Positions 16,484 through 25,016 of a stretch of DNA of 56,859 nt are shown one piece after another. Made by a program: the position numbers and the translations under genes. The notes below the pieces were generated by a model. It made no database searches. It saw only the letters and a program-made list of their open reading frames with translations, and had not been told where the DNA came from. Source of the DNA: Sphingobacteriaceae bacterium UBA6709 (GTDB lineage Bacteria; Bacteroidota; Bacteroidia; Sphingobacteriales; Sphingobacteriaceae); assembly GCA_002454425.1 (NCBI GenBank), contig DKIV01000002.1, forward strand, positions 1 through 56,859, in the 5' to 3' direction. The stretch's first letter is position 1, and the number at the start of each line of letters is the position of its first letter.

Positions 16484-16507
16484 AGGCTTCCTTCAGGAGG
16501 CCTTTTT
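16484..16507 (+). terminator. Rho-independent terminator of ftsE
   Basis: Eight-pair stem 16484-16491 with 16496-16503 (one G-T pair), 4-nt loop TTCA, then TTTTT. Clear terminator just 8 nt after the ftsE stop. Confidence 0.88.
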
Positions 16508-16533
16508 AGTATAATATTTTCCAAGGCCTCTGT

Positions 16534-16570
16534 CTGTCAGAAATATTAAACAAAGTCTGACAGCTTGTCA
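16534..16570 (+). promoter_or_regulatory. TGTCA-type inverted repeats upstream of grpE-dnaJ
   Basis: CTGTCAGA (16534-16541) is an exact inverted match to TCTGACAG (16556-16563), and TGACA-GCT-TGTCA (558-570 of the 16-kb block, i.e. 16558-16570) overlaps it. Three TGTCA half sites in 37 nt before a chaperone operon suggest binding of a regulator or a heat-shock promoter element. No canonical CIRCE is present. Confidence 0.5.
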
Positions 16571-16612
16571 ACAAATGAGGTATGGCAAATTTTTTGAGAG
16601 GAAGTGGTAACA

Positions 16613-17230
16613 ATGAAATTTTCAGATATGTTGAAAAACAAGAAGAACAGCAATGTAGAGGAATCACAGGCAGATGAAACGCCTAAAAATGAAACCAATA
16701 CATCGATAGACAGCGAAAACCAGGGCGACAACGCCAATGAACAACAGGACAACGCCGCTCCGTCAGAAGATGTTCAGATAAGCCCGGAAGAAAAATTACG
16801 TGCAGATCTGGCAGAAGCGAATGACAAATTCCTTCGCCTGTATGCCGAATTTGACAATTATAAAAGACGTACCATTAAAGAGCGCGCGGAATTATTACAG
16901 ACTGCGGGGAAAGATGTGCTACAAAGCCTTCTGCCGGTACTTGATGATTTCGAACGCGCCTTGAAATCAATGGAAACGGCAAATGATGTAAGTTCTGTAA
17001 AAGAAGGTGTATTGCTTGTACAGAGTAAGCTGAAGAATATCCTTACTCAAAAAGGGGTTAAAGAAATGGAATCTATCGGACAACCTTTCGATGCAGACAT
17101 CCATGAGGCCATTACAAATATTCCGGCACCGGATGATTCAATGAAGGGAAAAGTCATTGATCAGGTAGAAAAGGGATATTACCTGAATGATAAGGTTATC
17201 AGATTTGCGAAAGTAGTAGTTGGGAGTTAA
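16613..17230 (+). CDS. grpE: Nucleotide exchange factor GrpE
   Basis: Co-chaperone that releases ADP from DnaK. The N-terminal 60 residues are charged and low in complexity (Gln, Glu, Asn rich), the coiled-coil segment includes LRADLAEANDKFLRLYAEFDNYKRRT, and the C-terminal beta domain ends with YYLNDKVIRFAKVVVG, matching the GrpE signature. The ATG at 16613 is preferred over GTG at 16604 because the sequence GAGAGGAAG precedes it at proper spacing. About 205 residues. dnaJ follows after 5 nt; dnaK is elsewhere. Confidence 0.93.
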   Translation: MKFSDMLKNKKNSNVEESQADETPKNETNTSIDSENQGDNANEQQDNAAPSEDVQISPEEKLRADLAEANDKFLRLYAEFDNYKRRTIKERAELLQTAGKDVLQSLLPVLDDFERALKSMETANDVSSVKEGVLLVQSKLKNILTQKGVKEMESIGQPFDADIHEAITNIPAPDDSMKGKVIDQVEKGYYLNDKVIRFAKVVVGS

Positions 17231-17235
17231 TACAG

Positions 17236-18390
17236 ATGGCAAAGAGAGATTACTATGATGTTTTAGGAGTAGCTAAAGGCGCCTCTGCTGACGAAATAAA
17301 GAAAGCGTACCGCAAACTTGCGATAAAATACCATCCGGATAAAAATCCGGGAGACAAGGAAGCTGAGGAGAAATTTAAAGAAGCAGCTGAAGCCTATGAG
17401 GTATTAAGCAACGCTGAGAAGAAACAACGCTATGATCAGTTTGGTCATGCGGGTACTTCGGGAGCTGGTGGATATGGCGGTGGCCATATGAATATGGAGG
17501 ATATCTTCAGCCAGTTTGGTGATATATTCGGCGGTGGCAGTCCTTTTGAAAGCTTTTTCGGCGGTGGTCACGGTGGTGGAGGTGGTGGCCGCAGAGTTGC
17601 CAGAGGTTCTAATCTGCGGATCAAGGTAAAGCTCACGCTTGAAGAAATTGCCAAGGGGGCGGAAAAGAAAATAAAGGTAAACAAACAGGTGGCATGTACT
17701 ACCTGTGATGGCACGGGAGCCAAAGACAGGTCTTCTGTACAGACATGTAAGACATGTGGGGGAAGCGGCGCGGTACGTAAGGTTACCAATACCATCCTCG
17801 GTCAGATGCAAACTACCAGCACCTGCCCTACCTGTAATGGTACAGGAACACAGATTACAGCTAAATGTAATCTGTGTCACGGCGACGGTGTCGTTCGCGG
17901 AGAGGAAACCATTAGCATAAATATCCCTGCAGGAGTAAGCGAAGGTATGCAACTCTCGATGGGGGGGAAAGGAAATGCCGCCCCTAACGGTGGTATTCCC
18001 GGCGATTTAATTATTCTTATTGAAGAAGTACCTCATGAAACCCTTAAACGGGAAGGTAACAATGTGGTATACGATCTTCATATCAGCTTTACTGAGGCTG
18101 CTTTAGGAGCTTCTGTGGAAGTGCCTACAATTGATGGAAAAGCGAAAATCAAGATTGAACCCGGCACGCAGGGAGGTAAGATACTACGACTTAAAGGCAA
18201 GGGTATTCCTGAAGTGAATTCATATCATAAAGGTGACCAGCTAATATATGTTAATATATGGACGCCTAAAGCTCTCGCCAAAGAAGAACGCGATTTGTTG
18301 GAGAAACTTCAAAACTCCCCGAACTTCAAGCCGCAACCCGGCAAACATGAGAAGTCATTCTTTGAGCGAATGAGAGAATATTTCGAATAA
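17236..18390 (+). CDS. dnaJ: Chaperone protein DnaJ
   Basis: Type I J protein of 384 residues that stimulates DnaK ATPase and delivers substrates. J domain at about residues 1-70 with HPD in IKYHPDKNPGDKEA, then a Gly/Phe-rich linker, then the zinc domain with four CxxCxGxG-like motifs (CTTCDGTG, CKTCGGSG, CPTCNGTG, CNLCHGDG) and the C-terminal substrate domain. Fully canonical. Co-transcribed with grpE (5-nt gap), probably under the TGTCA elements before grpE. A terminator follows at 18411. Confidence 0.96.
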   Translation: MAKRDYYDVLGVAKGASADEIKKAYRKLAIKYHPDKNPGDKEAEEKFKEAAEAYEVLSNAEKKQRYDQFGHAGTSGAGGYGGGHMNMEDIFSQFGDIFGGGSPFESFFGGGHGGGGGGRRVARGSNLRIKVKLTLEEIAKGAEKKIKVNKQVACTTCDGTGAKDRSSVQTCKTCGGSGAVRKVTNTILGQMQTTSTCPTCNGTGTQITAKCNLCHGDGVVRGEETISINIPAGVSEGMQLSMGGKGNAAPNGGIPGDLIILIEEVPHETLKREGNNVVYDLHISFTEAALGASVEVPTIDGKAKIKIEPGTQGGKILRLKGKGIPEVNSYHKGDQLIYVNIWTPKALAKEERDLLEKLQNSPNFKPQPGKHEKSFFERMREYFE

Positions 18391-18410
18391 CAGATATTTT
18401 CTATACTTGA

Positions 18411-18452
18411 ATCCCCGGTTATAAGTTACTGCTTACAACCGGGGATTTTCTT
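18411..18452 (+). terminator. Rho-independent terminator of grpE-dnaJ
   Basis: Ten-pair perfect stem ATCCCCGGTT (18411-18420) with its complement at 18437-18446, then a T-rich run TTTTCTTT. Starts 20 nt after the dnaJ stop. Confidence 0.85.
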
Positions 18453-18592
18453 TACTGCCGGCTCGCAAAACAAGGGCTCATTGAATGCAAAAACTTTTGG
18501 GCACCGAAATGGTTACTTAAAAGAAGCCCGGATCGGCAGTTTAGATGAATTTCGTATTTTTATATTTTAATTAATTTATAACATTACTCGCC

Positions 18593-19003
18593 ATGGCATC
18601 TATTTATCTGGCAGGACCCTTATTTACGGTCGCTGAGATGAGCTTTAACAGAGAAGTTTCAAAATACTTAAATTCAAAAGGCTACGACGTCTTCCTGCCG
18701 CAGGAAGAGTGCCTCGATAAAAACACACAAGAGATTTATCAAATCTGCAAAAAAGGCGTTGAATCAGCGGATGCCGTAGTTGCCGTGATGGACGGAGCAG
18801 ACGCTGATAGTGGTACCTGCTGGGAATGTGGCTATGCTGTAGCAAAAGAGATCCCTGTATTATTGGTGAGAACTGATATTCGCGATTCCGGAGACACACG
18901 AGGCTTCAATGCTATGCTTTATTATGGTGCGGCCGCGGTAATTGAAGACCGCACAAATTATGCTGAGAAAATTGCTGAGGCTCTTAAGTCTCTTAACCTT
19001 TAA
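18593..19003 (+). CDS. Nucleoside 2-deoxyribosyltransferase family protein
   Basis: A 136-residue Rossmann-like protein with the family N-terminus IYLAGPLFTVAEM, a central VVAVMDGADADSGTCWECGYA segment that holds the catalytic Glu/Asp region, and no signal peptide. Members transfer deoxyribose between bases or hydrolyse nucleotide bonds; several relatives act on (deoxy)nucleoside monophosphates, so the substrate is uncertain. Followed by a Ppx/GppA gene after 11 nt, probably in one operon. Confidence 0.82.
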   Translation: MASIYLAGPLFTVAEMSFNREVSKYLNSKGYDVFLPQEECLDKNTQEIYQICKKGVESADAVVAVMDGADADSGTCWECGYAVAKEIPVLLVRTDIRDSGDTRGFNAMLYYGAAAVIEDRTNYAEKIAEALKSLNL

Positions 19004-19014
19004 AGAAACACAAA

Positions 19015-19935
19015 ATGGAAAGAAGAATTGCCGTACTTGATCTGGGAACAAATGTATTTCATCTATTGATTGCAGAGATATTGAACGGCAAACCTTCCGT
19101 TTTGTATAGTGAAGATCTGTCGGTAAAGCTTGGTGAGGGCGGCATAAATAGTGGTGTAATTACTGAAGCTTCATTTGACAGAGGAATCAAGGCCCTGGTT
19201 CATTTTCAGGAGCGCATAAAGGAACATCAGGTAAACGAGGTATATGCCGCCGGTACCTCTGCTATACGATCAGCATCCAATGGAGAGGTTTTCATAAACG
19301 AGGTAAAACACAGAACCGGCATTCATATTGAAATGATTAACGGGGATCGAGAAGCTGAACTTATTTTTAAAGCAGTTCAGAAAGGCGTTGCCCCTACCGA
19401 ATCAGCATTGATCATGGACATTGGAGGGGGCAGCGTCGAATTTATTTTTTGTGACAAGAACGAACTTCTTTGCAAGAAAAGCTATCCGATAGGAGCCGCC
19501 CGTCTGTTGGAGCAGTTCCACAGAAATGATCCCATCTCTGAAAAGGAGATATTAGCAATCTTCAAACATCTGGATGCGCAACTGGAGGATCTTAAAACCA
19601 ATGCCCGAATGTTCAAACCTCAACTGCTTATAGGATCGGCGGGCGCGTTCGAGACCTTCACCGCTATGATACAGCGGAAATTTAACCTCCCCGCGTCAGG
19701 CGACAAAACTTCAGTGGAGTTTAGCGTAAGTATGCTGAGAGAGGTTATCAACGATATCTTGCGTTCTACGAAGTCGGAACGAGAGGCCAATGCTGACATC
19801 ATTCCAGTACGCGTAGACATGATCGTAAGTGCCGCGATCCTTTGTCTTTATATTCTTGAGGAATTGCAGATCAGAGATATCGCCTTATCAATATATTCTC
19901 TAAAAGAAGGCCTGCTATTTGACAAAATGGACTAG
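19015..19935 (+). CDS. Exopolyphosphatase / (p)ppGpp phosphohydrolase, Ppx/GppA family
   Basis: ASKHA-fold phosphatase of 306 residues, shorter than proteobacterial PPX (about 500), lacking the C-terminal HD-like domain. N-terminal AVLDLGTNVFHLLIAE is the phosphate-1 loop, YAAGTSAIRSASN follows, and LIMDIGGGSVEFIF is the second phosphate motif with the catalytic Glu region before it. Could degrade polyphosphate or pppGpp; sequence does not decide. Probably co-transcribed with the deoxyribosyltransferase. Converges with maf at 19963. Confidence 0.87.
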   Translation: MERRIAVLDLGTNVFHLLIAEILNGKPSVLYSEDLSVKLGEGGINSGVITEASFDRGIKALVHFQERIKEHQVNEVYAAGTSAIRSASNGEVFINEVKHRTGIHIEMINGDREAELIFKAVQKGVAPTESALIMDIGGGSVEFIFCDKNELLCKKSYPIGAARLLEQFHRNDPISEKEILAIFKHLDAQLEDLKTNARMFKPQLLIGSAGAFETFTAMIQRKFNLPASGDKTSVEFSVSMLREVINDILRSTKSEREANADIIPVRVDMIVSAAILCLYILEELQIRDIALSIYSLKEGLLFDKMD

Positions 19936-19962
19936 GCAATGGCACTAGTCCTTATTAGAGCC

Positions 19963-20538
19963 TCAGAGAAACGATTTCAATTTTCGGTATACTTTCTCTG
20001 TAGGTAAACCCACAACATTATTGTATGATCCTTCAATGCGATTTATGGCTACCGATCCTATCCACTCCTGAATGCCATAGGCTCCCGCCTTATCCAAAGG
20101 TGAATAAGTATTTACGTAGTAATAGATCTCGTCATCACTCAGTTCGTTAAAAACCACGGTAGTGCTGTCAAAAAAGCTTTCATACTTATTTGCGGATTTC
20201 AAAGTTACCCCCGTTACCACCTCATGAGATGCGCCCGACAACAAGCGAAGCATATCTACAGCCTCTGCCGCTGTTGCCGGCTTTCCAAGAACCTGTCCGT
20301 TAATACAAACGATCGTGTCGGCTGTCAGAACAATCTGTGACTCGGAAATTTCTCCTTCGAAAGCCTCAGCCTTCTTTTTTGCGATAAAGACCGCGACTTC
20401 AGCAGGATCTAAGCCTTCTGGATAAGATTCGTCAACCTCTTTTAAAACGGTACTAAACTCGATTCCCATGGACCGAAGAAGCTCCTGTCGACGAGGAGAT
20501 TTGGAAGCCAGAATAAGCTCCGGAAAAGATAGCATCAT
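19963..20538 (-). CDS. maf: Maf family nucleoside triphosphate pyrophosphatase
   Basis: House-cleaning pyrophosphatase acting on modified or non-canonical dTTP/UTP/CTP; linked to septum formation in some bacteria. 191 residues. Motifs LASKSPRRQELLRSMG near the N-terminus, VLTADTIVCINGQVLGKP in the middle, and DKAGAYGIQEW near the C-terminus, all in family order. Last gene of the minus-strand run with the KdsC-like and DUF2520 genes; 35 nt separate it from the KdsC-like stop. Confidence 0.93.
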   Translation of the reverse strand: MMLSFPELILASKSPRRQELLRSMGIEFSTVLKEVDESYPEGLDPAEVAVFIAKKKAEAFEGEISESQIVLTADTIVCINGQVLGKPATAAEAVDMLRLLSGASHEVVTGVTLKSANKYESFFDSTTVVFNELSDDEIYYYVNTYSPLDKAGAYGIQEWIGSVAINRIEGSYNNVVGLPTEKVYRKLKSFL

Positions 20539-20573
20539 ATCTATTAAATCCTTAGTAACTATTTATTGAAGAA

Positions 20574-21113
20574 TTAAGATGAAGTAACAGGCTGTTCGTC
20601 ACCTGCAGAACCTTCATCCATATACCATTTACCCTGAACTTTCAGGATCGTTTCAACCAACTCACGAACACACCCTTGTCCGCCACTAAAAGGCGATATG
20701 TAATCAGCGCAGGCTTTCACCTCCTGAACGGCATCGACAGGACAGGCGGCCACTCCCACCCTTCGCATTACAGCGATGTCTGGAAGATCATCACCCATGT
20801 ACATAACATCAGCATCAGAAAGAGCATGTTCCTTTAAAACTTTCAAATATACCTCCAGCTTATCTTCGATACCGAGGTGTACTTCTGTTATACCTAATCC
20901 GGAAAATCGATGTAAGACACTGTTTGAATTCCCACCCGAAATAATACAAACGAGAAAGCCTTTCTTAATGGCGTATTTGAGTGCGTAGCCGTCGCGTACG
21001 TGAAACTTGCGAAGCTGTTCTCCACTTTCCGTAACATGAACTGTTCCATCGGTCAGGACGCCATCAATGTCTAAAATAATGGCTTTCACCTGCTTGATAT
21101 TCTCTAGAAACAT
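20574..21113 (-). CDS. KdsC-like HAD phosphatase (Kdo 8-phosphate phosphatase)
   Basis: HAD-IIIA phosphatase of 179 residues. Nucleophile motif ILDIDGVLTDG at residue 10-20, SGG motif IISGGNSN, and the acidic motif MGDDLPDIAVM. The family hydrolyses Kdo-8-phosphate in lipopolysaccharide core synthesis; a similar activity on other 8-carbon or sialic-type sugars cannot be excluded. Two nt separate it from the DUF2520 gene, an order common in Bacteroidota, so they are one operon. Confidence 0.85.
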   Translation of the reverse strand: MFLENIKQVKAIILDIDGVLTDGTVHVTESGEQLRKFHVRDGYALKYAIKKGFLVCIISGGNSNSVLHRFSGLGITEVHLGIEDKLEVYLKVLKEHALSDADVMYMGDDLPDIAVMRRVGVAACPVDAVQEVKACADYISPFSGGQGCVRELVETILKVQGKWYMDEGSAGDEQPVTSS

Positions 21114-21115
21114 AT

Positions 21116-21883
21116 CTAATGGTATTTTTCTATTATACTGTCACTTACCAGCTTATAGATCGCTTGTAAACTACTATTATTCTCGAGCATCTCCAAGTGC
21201 CGTATCAGAGTACCCGCATCACCTCTGGCAGCGGGACCCGTCTGCACCTTGGATGGAGAGAAAAACATCGCCTTCTGCGCAGTTTCCTGAATTAAAGGGC
21301 GCAACAAATCGAAAGAAAGCTGGTGCTCTTGCAGTAAACCTTCAGCCAAGGCGTACATATGGTTGCTGAAATTACAGGCGACGACAGCAGCGAGATGCAA
21401 GGTTAAACGCTGTCCGGAGTCTACAGGGTAAACCTTTTCGGATATAGTAGCGCCTAATTTGTTTAAACAGGCATGTGCCCGCTCGTCAGAGCCCTCAATG
21501 CCGATGGGAATATCAAGAAAGTCGAGATCTTTAACCTTTGACAGCGTTTGCAGGGGATAAAATACTCCTGTGTGCTGTGCCCCGTTTCGGATGATATCCA
21601 AGGCTGTTGCTCCAGATGTGTGAACTAATAACTTGTCTTTAAATGGAAACCTGTCCGCAAGTTCAGCGATGGCGTCATCTGATACACAAAGAATATAGAT
21701 ATCCGCATCATCACGTAATTGCGAAAAATCCGTATCAGCACTTAATGCTCCCAATTTGCGAGCTAGCGTAGCGGCGTTTGATGCGCTACGGCTCCATACC
21801 TGCAAAATAGAGTGCCCTGCGGCGTAAAAGGCACACCCTAACCGGGTGGCCATGTTTCCGCTTCCTATTAAAATTATCTTCAT
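21116..21883 (-). CDS. Rossmann-like plus DUF2520 protein
   Basis: A 255-residue protein with an N-terminal NAD(P)-type Rossmann domain (IILIGSGNMATRLGCAFYAAG) and a C-terminal helical DUF2520 domain (LAAVVACNFSNHMYALAEGLL, then GPAARGDAGTLIRHLEML). It resembles ketopantoate-reductase-like or pyrroline-carboxylate-reductase-like dehydrogenases, but no substrate is known. Tightly linked to KdsC-like and Maf downstream, and 18 nt from the cytochrome c gene upstream. Confidence 0.82.
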   Translation of the reverse strand: MKIILIGSGNMATRLGCAFYAAGHSILQVWSRSASNAATLARKLGALSADTDFSQLRDDADIYILCVSDDAIAELADRFPFKDKLLVHTSGATALDIIRNGAQHTGVFYPLQTLSKVKDLDFLDIPIGIEGSDERAHACLNKLGATISEKVYPVDSGQRLTLHLAAVVACNFSNHMYALAEGLLQEHQLSFDLLRPLIQETAQKAMFFSPSKVQTGPAARGDAGTLIRHLEMLENNSSLQAIYKLVSDSIIEKYH

Positions 21884-21901
21884 TATAGAGGCTTAAGGAA
21901 C

Positions 21902-24388
21902 TTACTCTGCCATAGTCGCAGAGCGTACAGCTGTTCCCTTTCTCTTTAGCTCCTTCACCCGCTGCCATATTGATAGTAAAAAGCCCAATACCATCAATAT
22001 CGCTCCAGACCAAAACAAATTTATATAAGGAAAGCGTATTGCCTTTAATACAACCCATTTTTGCTCGGGCTCTGGTTTTTGAAAAACAATGAGCTCGAAT
22101 TTCTTTTTCTCCGGGTAGATATTTGAGAAGCGAAGCTTTAACCCAGGCTCAGCAAGCTCCTTTCCGAAGTCAAAGGTATTATTTCCTTTAATCAAGAATA
22201 AAGGCTGCGCCTGATAAACTCTACCTGAAACATTCACATCTAAGTCCATCGCCACGGCCACATCGCCCTTAGTAAGCGGAATCTGAGCAATCTTAGCGTT
22301 TTTATTTACAGCCTTAACTACGATAAACCCAGTTTTCAAACGCACGGTATCACCAACACTCACTTCATAAGTAGCCGGATCGCCATACTTTTTATCATCA
22401 GCATGATCGCCATGATCATGGCCGTGCTCATCCGCAGACTCCTGTTCTACTTTCGGTGCCGCGGTAACGTGAGTGTAAACATCATAAGTAAAATAATGCT
22501 TCGTATCAGGGGATGCTACAAGTCCCATTTTAGGATTTTGTTGCGCGTTAGGATGCAGATCAAATGAGCCCTTTACCTTTCCGGTCTTTTGATCTATTTC
22601 CTTATAATTTATCCGATAATAGGTATTGGCACCTACTGTAGAATCAGATAAATAGGTAATTTCAAAATCGCCCATCTTTGCCGGCTTGTTTTGATAAAGC
22701 ATAAGGTTGTCACCAGGCTTCTCCGCCTGTTCAAATCCAGCAACAGGAATACGACCCGACGAATTTACCGAAATCACTTTATTTGTTGCCGCGGCCACAA
22801 GAGCACCAACGAGCAATAATCCGAAGCCTATATGAGCGATAGCAGAACCGGTAAGCTTCCACTTACCTCTGAGAGCATTCAATAAAAGCCCACCATTACA
22901 TATAACGGCGAACGTTCCTGCAAAAATTATAAGGATATACATGGGACTGGTATACACTCCGGTAATGTAGACGAAAATACCAGCAACAACGGCAGAGATA
23001 GCAAGGTTAATCAAAAGTGATTTCAGAAAATACTGGGCTTTGGTTTGCCGATACTTAAGAAGCTGGGAGAAACCCGCTAAAATAGCTATTACCAGGGCAA
23101 AGGGAGCCTGAAGCTTGTTGTAATGTTGAACAACATCTACAGGAGGGGCAATCTTTGTTCCAAAGGCCTTGTTAAACACAGGTACCGACGTTGTTCCCAA
23201 TATCTGAATACAGGCCACAGACAGCACAATAGCGCCAATAAATAACCAGAACTCTCTTGAATAAGTCTCTTCTTCCTTTTTACTTACCGGCATCTCCTTA
23301 CGACGGGAAACCAGGGCTATGACCATAAGAGCAAGAAAGACCAAAATATACACGACCAGATGCCAGAACATGCCTAAGTCGGTAAATGAATGTACAGACG
23401 TTTCGCCAAGAACTCCTGAACGGGTAAGGAACGAGGCGTATAGTACAAGAACAAAGCTTATCAGAACAAGAAACGTAGAAGTAAAGTATGAATGCCCGGA
23501 GTGCTTATATGCGAGCATTACATGCACGGCTGCAATTAATGTAAGCCACGGAATGATGGAGGCGTTCTCCACGGGATCCCAGGCCCAGAAGCCTCCGAAG
23601 TTCAACGCTTCGTAGGCCCAAAAAGAGCCCATAACGATCCCTGCTCCCAGAATCATCACCGCGAATAAGGACCATGGTAATGCTGGCGCCGTCCATTCTT
23701 TAAATCGGCCTTGCCATAGACCCGCTAAGGCATAGGCAAAGGGAACAATCATAGATGCAAAACCTAAGAACAGCGTTGGCGGATGTATCACCATCCAATA
23801 ATTCTGTAGCAAAGGATTGAGTCCATTTCCGTCTTGTATTAAACCCAGGTAATCCGGACGCGAGAAAATAGGCGCTTCAAGCGCGTCTCTCAGCAGGATA
23901 AACGGACTACTACCGATACGTGCACCAAGAATATCCACTCCGAGGATCATAGACCCTAAAAATACCTGTGAGAGCATGATAATGCTCATTACAGGGCTCT
24001 CCCAGGATCTGGCCCTGAGGATAACGATATTCGCGAGCACAGCCTGCCAGAAAGTCCATAGCCAGAAACTCCCTTCCTGCCCCTCCCAGAAACATGAAAT
24101 AATATAATGTACAGGCAAGGTGCGCGAGGAATGCGCCCATGCGTAGTGATATTCGAAGTAGTGATTGTAAATAATGTAAAACAGACAACAGCCTATACCT
24201 ATTACGGAAACGGTATTAATCCATAAGCCTAGACGTCCGATATTTCTCCATGAGTTATCAAGCGTATCTTTGACGGCTGCGAAATAATATGAGATGGCCG
24301 ACAGTAGTGCAGAACAAAAGGAAAGAACGACAAAGAACTGACCTAGCTTTCCAGGAAGCAGGTGTTCTCCAACAAATTGAATATCCAT
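21902..24388 (-). CDS. Cytochrome c biogenesis protein, CcmF/CcsA-like
   Basis: A large polytopic membrane protein of 828 residues, heme lyase component of cytochrome c maturation. The tryptophan-rich heme-binding motif NFGGFWAWDPVENASIIPW lies near residues 262-280, with HPPTLFLGF about 60 residues before it. A long C-terminal soluble portion includes a histidine-rich stretch DEHGHDHGDHADD around residue 650, absent from typical CcmF and perhaps metal-binding. It is fused CcmF-like core plus periplasmic domain, as known for Bacteroidota. Followed by DUF2520, preceded by ccmE (8-nt gap). Confidence 0.87.
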   Translation of the reverse strand: MDIQFVGEHLLPGKLGQFFVVLSFCSALLSAISYYFAAVKDTLDNSWRNIGRLGLWINTVSVIGIGCCLFYIIYNHYFEYHYAWAHSSRTLPVHYIISCFWEGQEGSFWLWTFWQAVLANIVILRARSWESPVMSIIMLSQVFLGSMILGVDILGARIGSSPFILLRDALEAPIFSRPDYLGLIQDGNGLNPLLQNYWMVIHPPTLFLGFASMIVPFAYALAGLWQGRFKEWTAPALPWSLFAVMILGAGIVMGSFWAYEALNFGGFWAWDPVENASIIPWLTLIAAVHVMLAYKHSGHSYFTSTFLVLISFVLVLYASFLTRSGVLGETSVHSFTDLGMFWHLVVYILVFLALMVIALVSRRKEMPVSKKEEETYSREFWLFIGAIVLSVACIQILGTTSVPVFNKAFGTKIAPPVDVVQHYNKLQAPFALVIAILAGFSQLLKYRQTKAQYFLKSLLINLAISAVVAGIFVYITGVYTSPMYILIIFAGTFAVICNGGLLLNALRGKWKLTGSAIAHIGFGLLLVGALVAAATNKVISVNSSGRIPVAGFEQAEKPGDNLMLYQNKPAKMGDFEITYLSDSTVGANTYYRINYKEIDQKTGKVKGSFDLHPNAQQNPKMGLVASPDTKHYFTYDVYTHVTAAPKVEQESADEHGHDHGDHADDKKYGDPATYEVSVGDTVRLKTGFIVVKAVNKNAKIAQIPLTKGDVAVAMDLDVNVSGRVYQAQPLFLIKGNNTFDFGKELAEPGLKLRFSNIYPEKKKFELIVFQKPEPEQKWVVLKAIRFPYINLFWSGAILMVLGFLLSIWQRVKELKRKGTAVRSATMAE

Positions 24389-24396
24389 TAACTAAT

Positions 24397-24810
24397 TTAT
24401 GGGTTTATCGAAGCTGTACTATTAGCTTGCTTTATAGTAACTTCCGTATTATTATATTTCGATGGGCACTTCATGAGAATCTTGGATGCGTAAAACTCCG
24501 CTCCGACCATTTTCCCGGTGAGTACAATCTCCTCAGACTTTTCGAAGTCTTGTGGCTTTGAACCATTAAAAACGACCTTACATTTATTTCCCTCTTTATC
24601 ATCCATAAAAAAAGAGAAGTAGTTAGCATCCTTTACGGGGTTATAAATCAGATCCTTTTGTTTGTCTAATTTACCTACTACGTGAAGCTCTTCCGTAGCG
24701 GTTTTGGCATCAGCAAATGAACCATAAGTACTTGAATCAGCATAGGTACTGATAATAGCGCCTATCGCAATAGCGATTATGATGATACCTATAATTGAAC
24801 TCTTCTTCAT
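24397..24810 (-). CDS. ccmE: Cytochrome c maturation protein CcmE, CxxxY type
   Basis: Heme chaperone anchored by one N-terminal membrane helix (residues 5-20, IIGIIIIAIAIGAIIS). The rest is an OB-fold beta barrel. The canonical HxxxY heme-attachment motif is replaced by C115-P-S-K-Y119. CxxxY CcmE proteins are known from some archaea and delta-proteobacteria, usually with a reduced set of ccm genes. The protein is 137 residues, about normal. 8 nt separate it from the CcmF-like gene; glutamate dehydrogenase lies upstream at 25017. Confidence 0.85.
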   Translation of the reverse strand: MKKSSIIGIIIIAIAIGAIISTYADSSTYGSFADAKTATEELHVVGKLDKQKDLIYNPVKDANYFSFFMDDKEGNKCKVVFNGSKPQDFEKSEEIVLTGKMVGAEFYASKILMKCPSKYNNTEVTIKQANSTASINP

Positions 24811-24961
24811 TCAGTAATGTGTATTTTATAAATTGATCGGTGGTAAAGGTACAAATCAAGATTGATTAAGGCGATCTTTAAATGGCTGAATGGGATGACA
24901 AACAGATTTTACAGATAATTTTACATTTTTCAGATAGGCTGAAAAGAGCGTAAAAGGAGTT

Positions 24962-25003
24962 AAGTAACAACACCAGCGCCTTTTGTCGCTGATATTGTTA
25001 CTT
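24962..25003 (-). terminator. Hairpin downstream of glutamate dehydrogenase, possible terminator
   Basis: AAGTAACAA (24962-24970) pairs with 24995-25003, and AGCG/CGCT pair inside the loop. It starts 14 nt after the gene's stop on the minus strand but has no T tract, so its strength is uncertain. Confidence 0.4.
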
Positions 25004-25016
25004 ATACAATGAAGCT

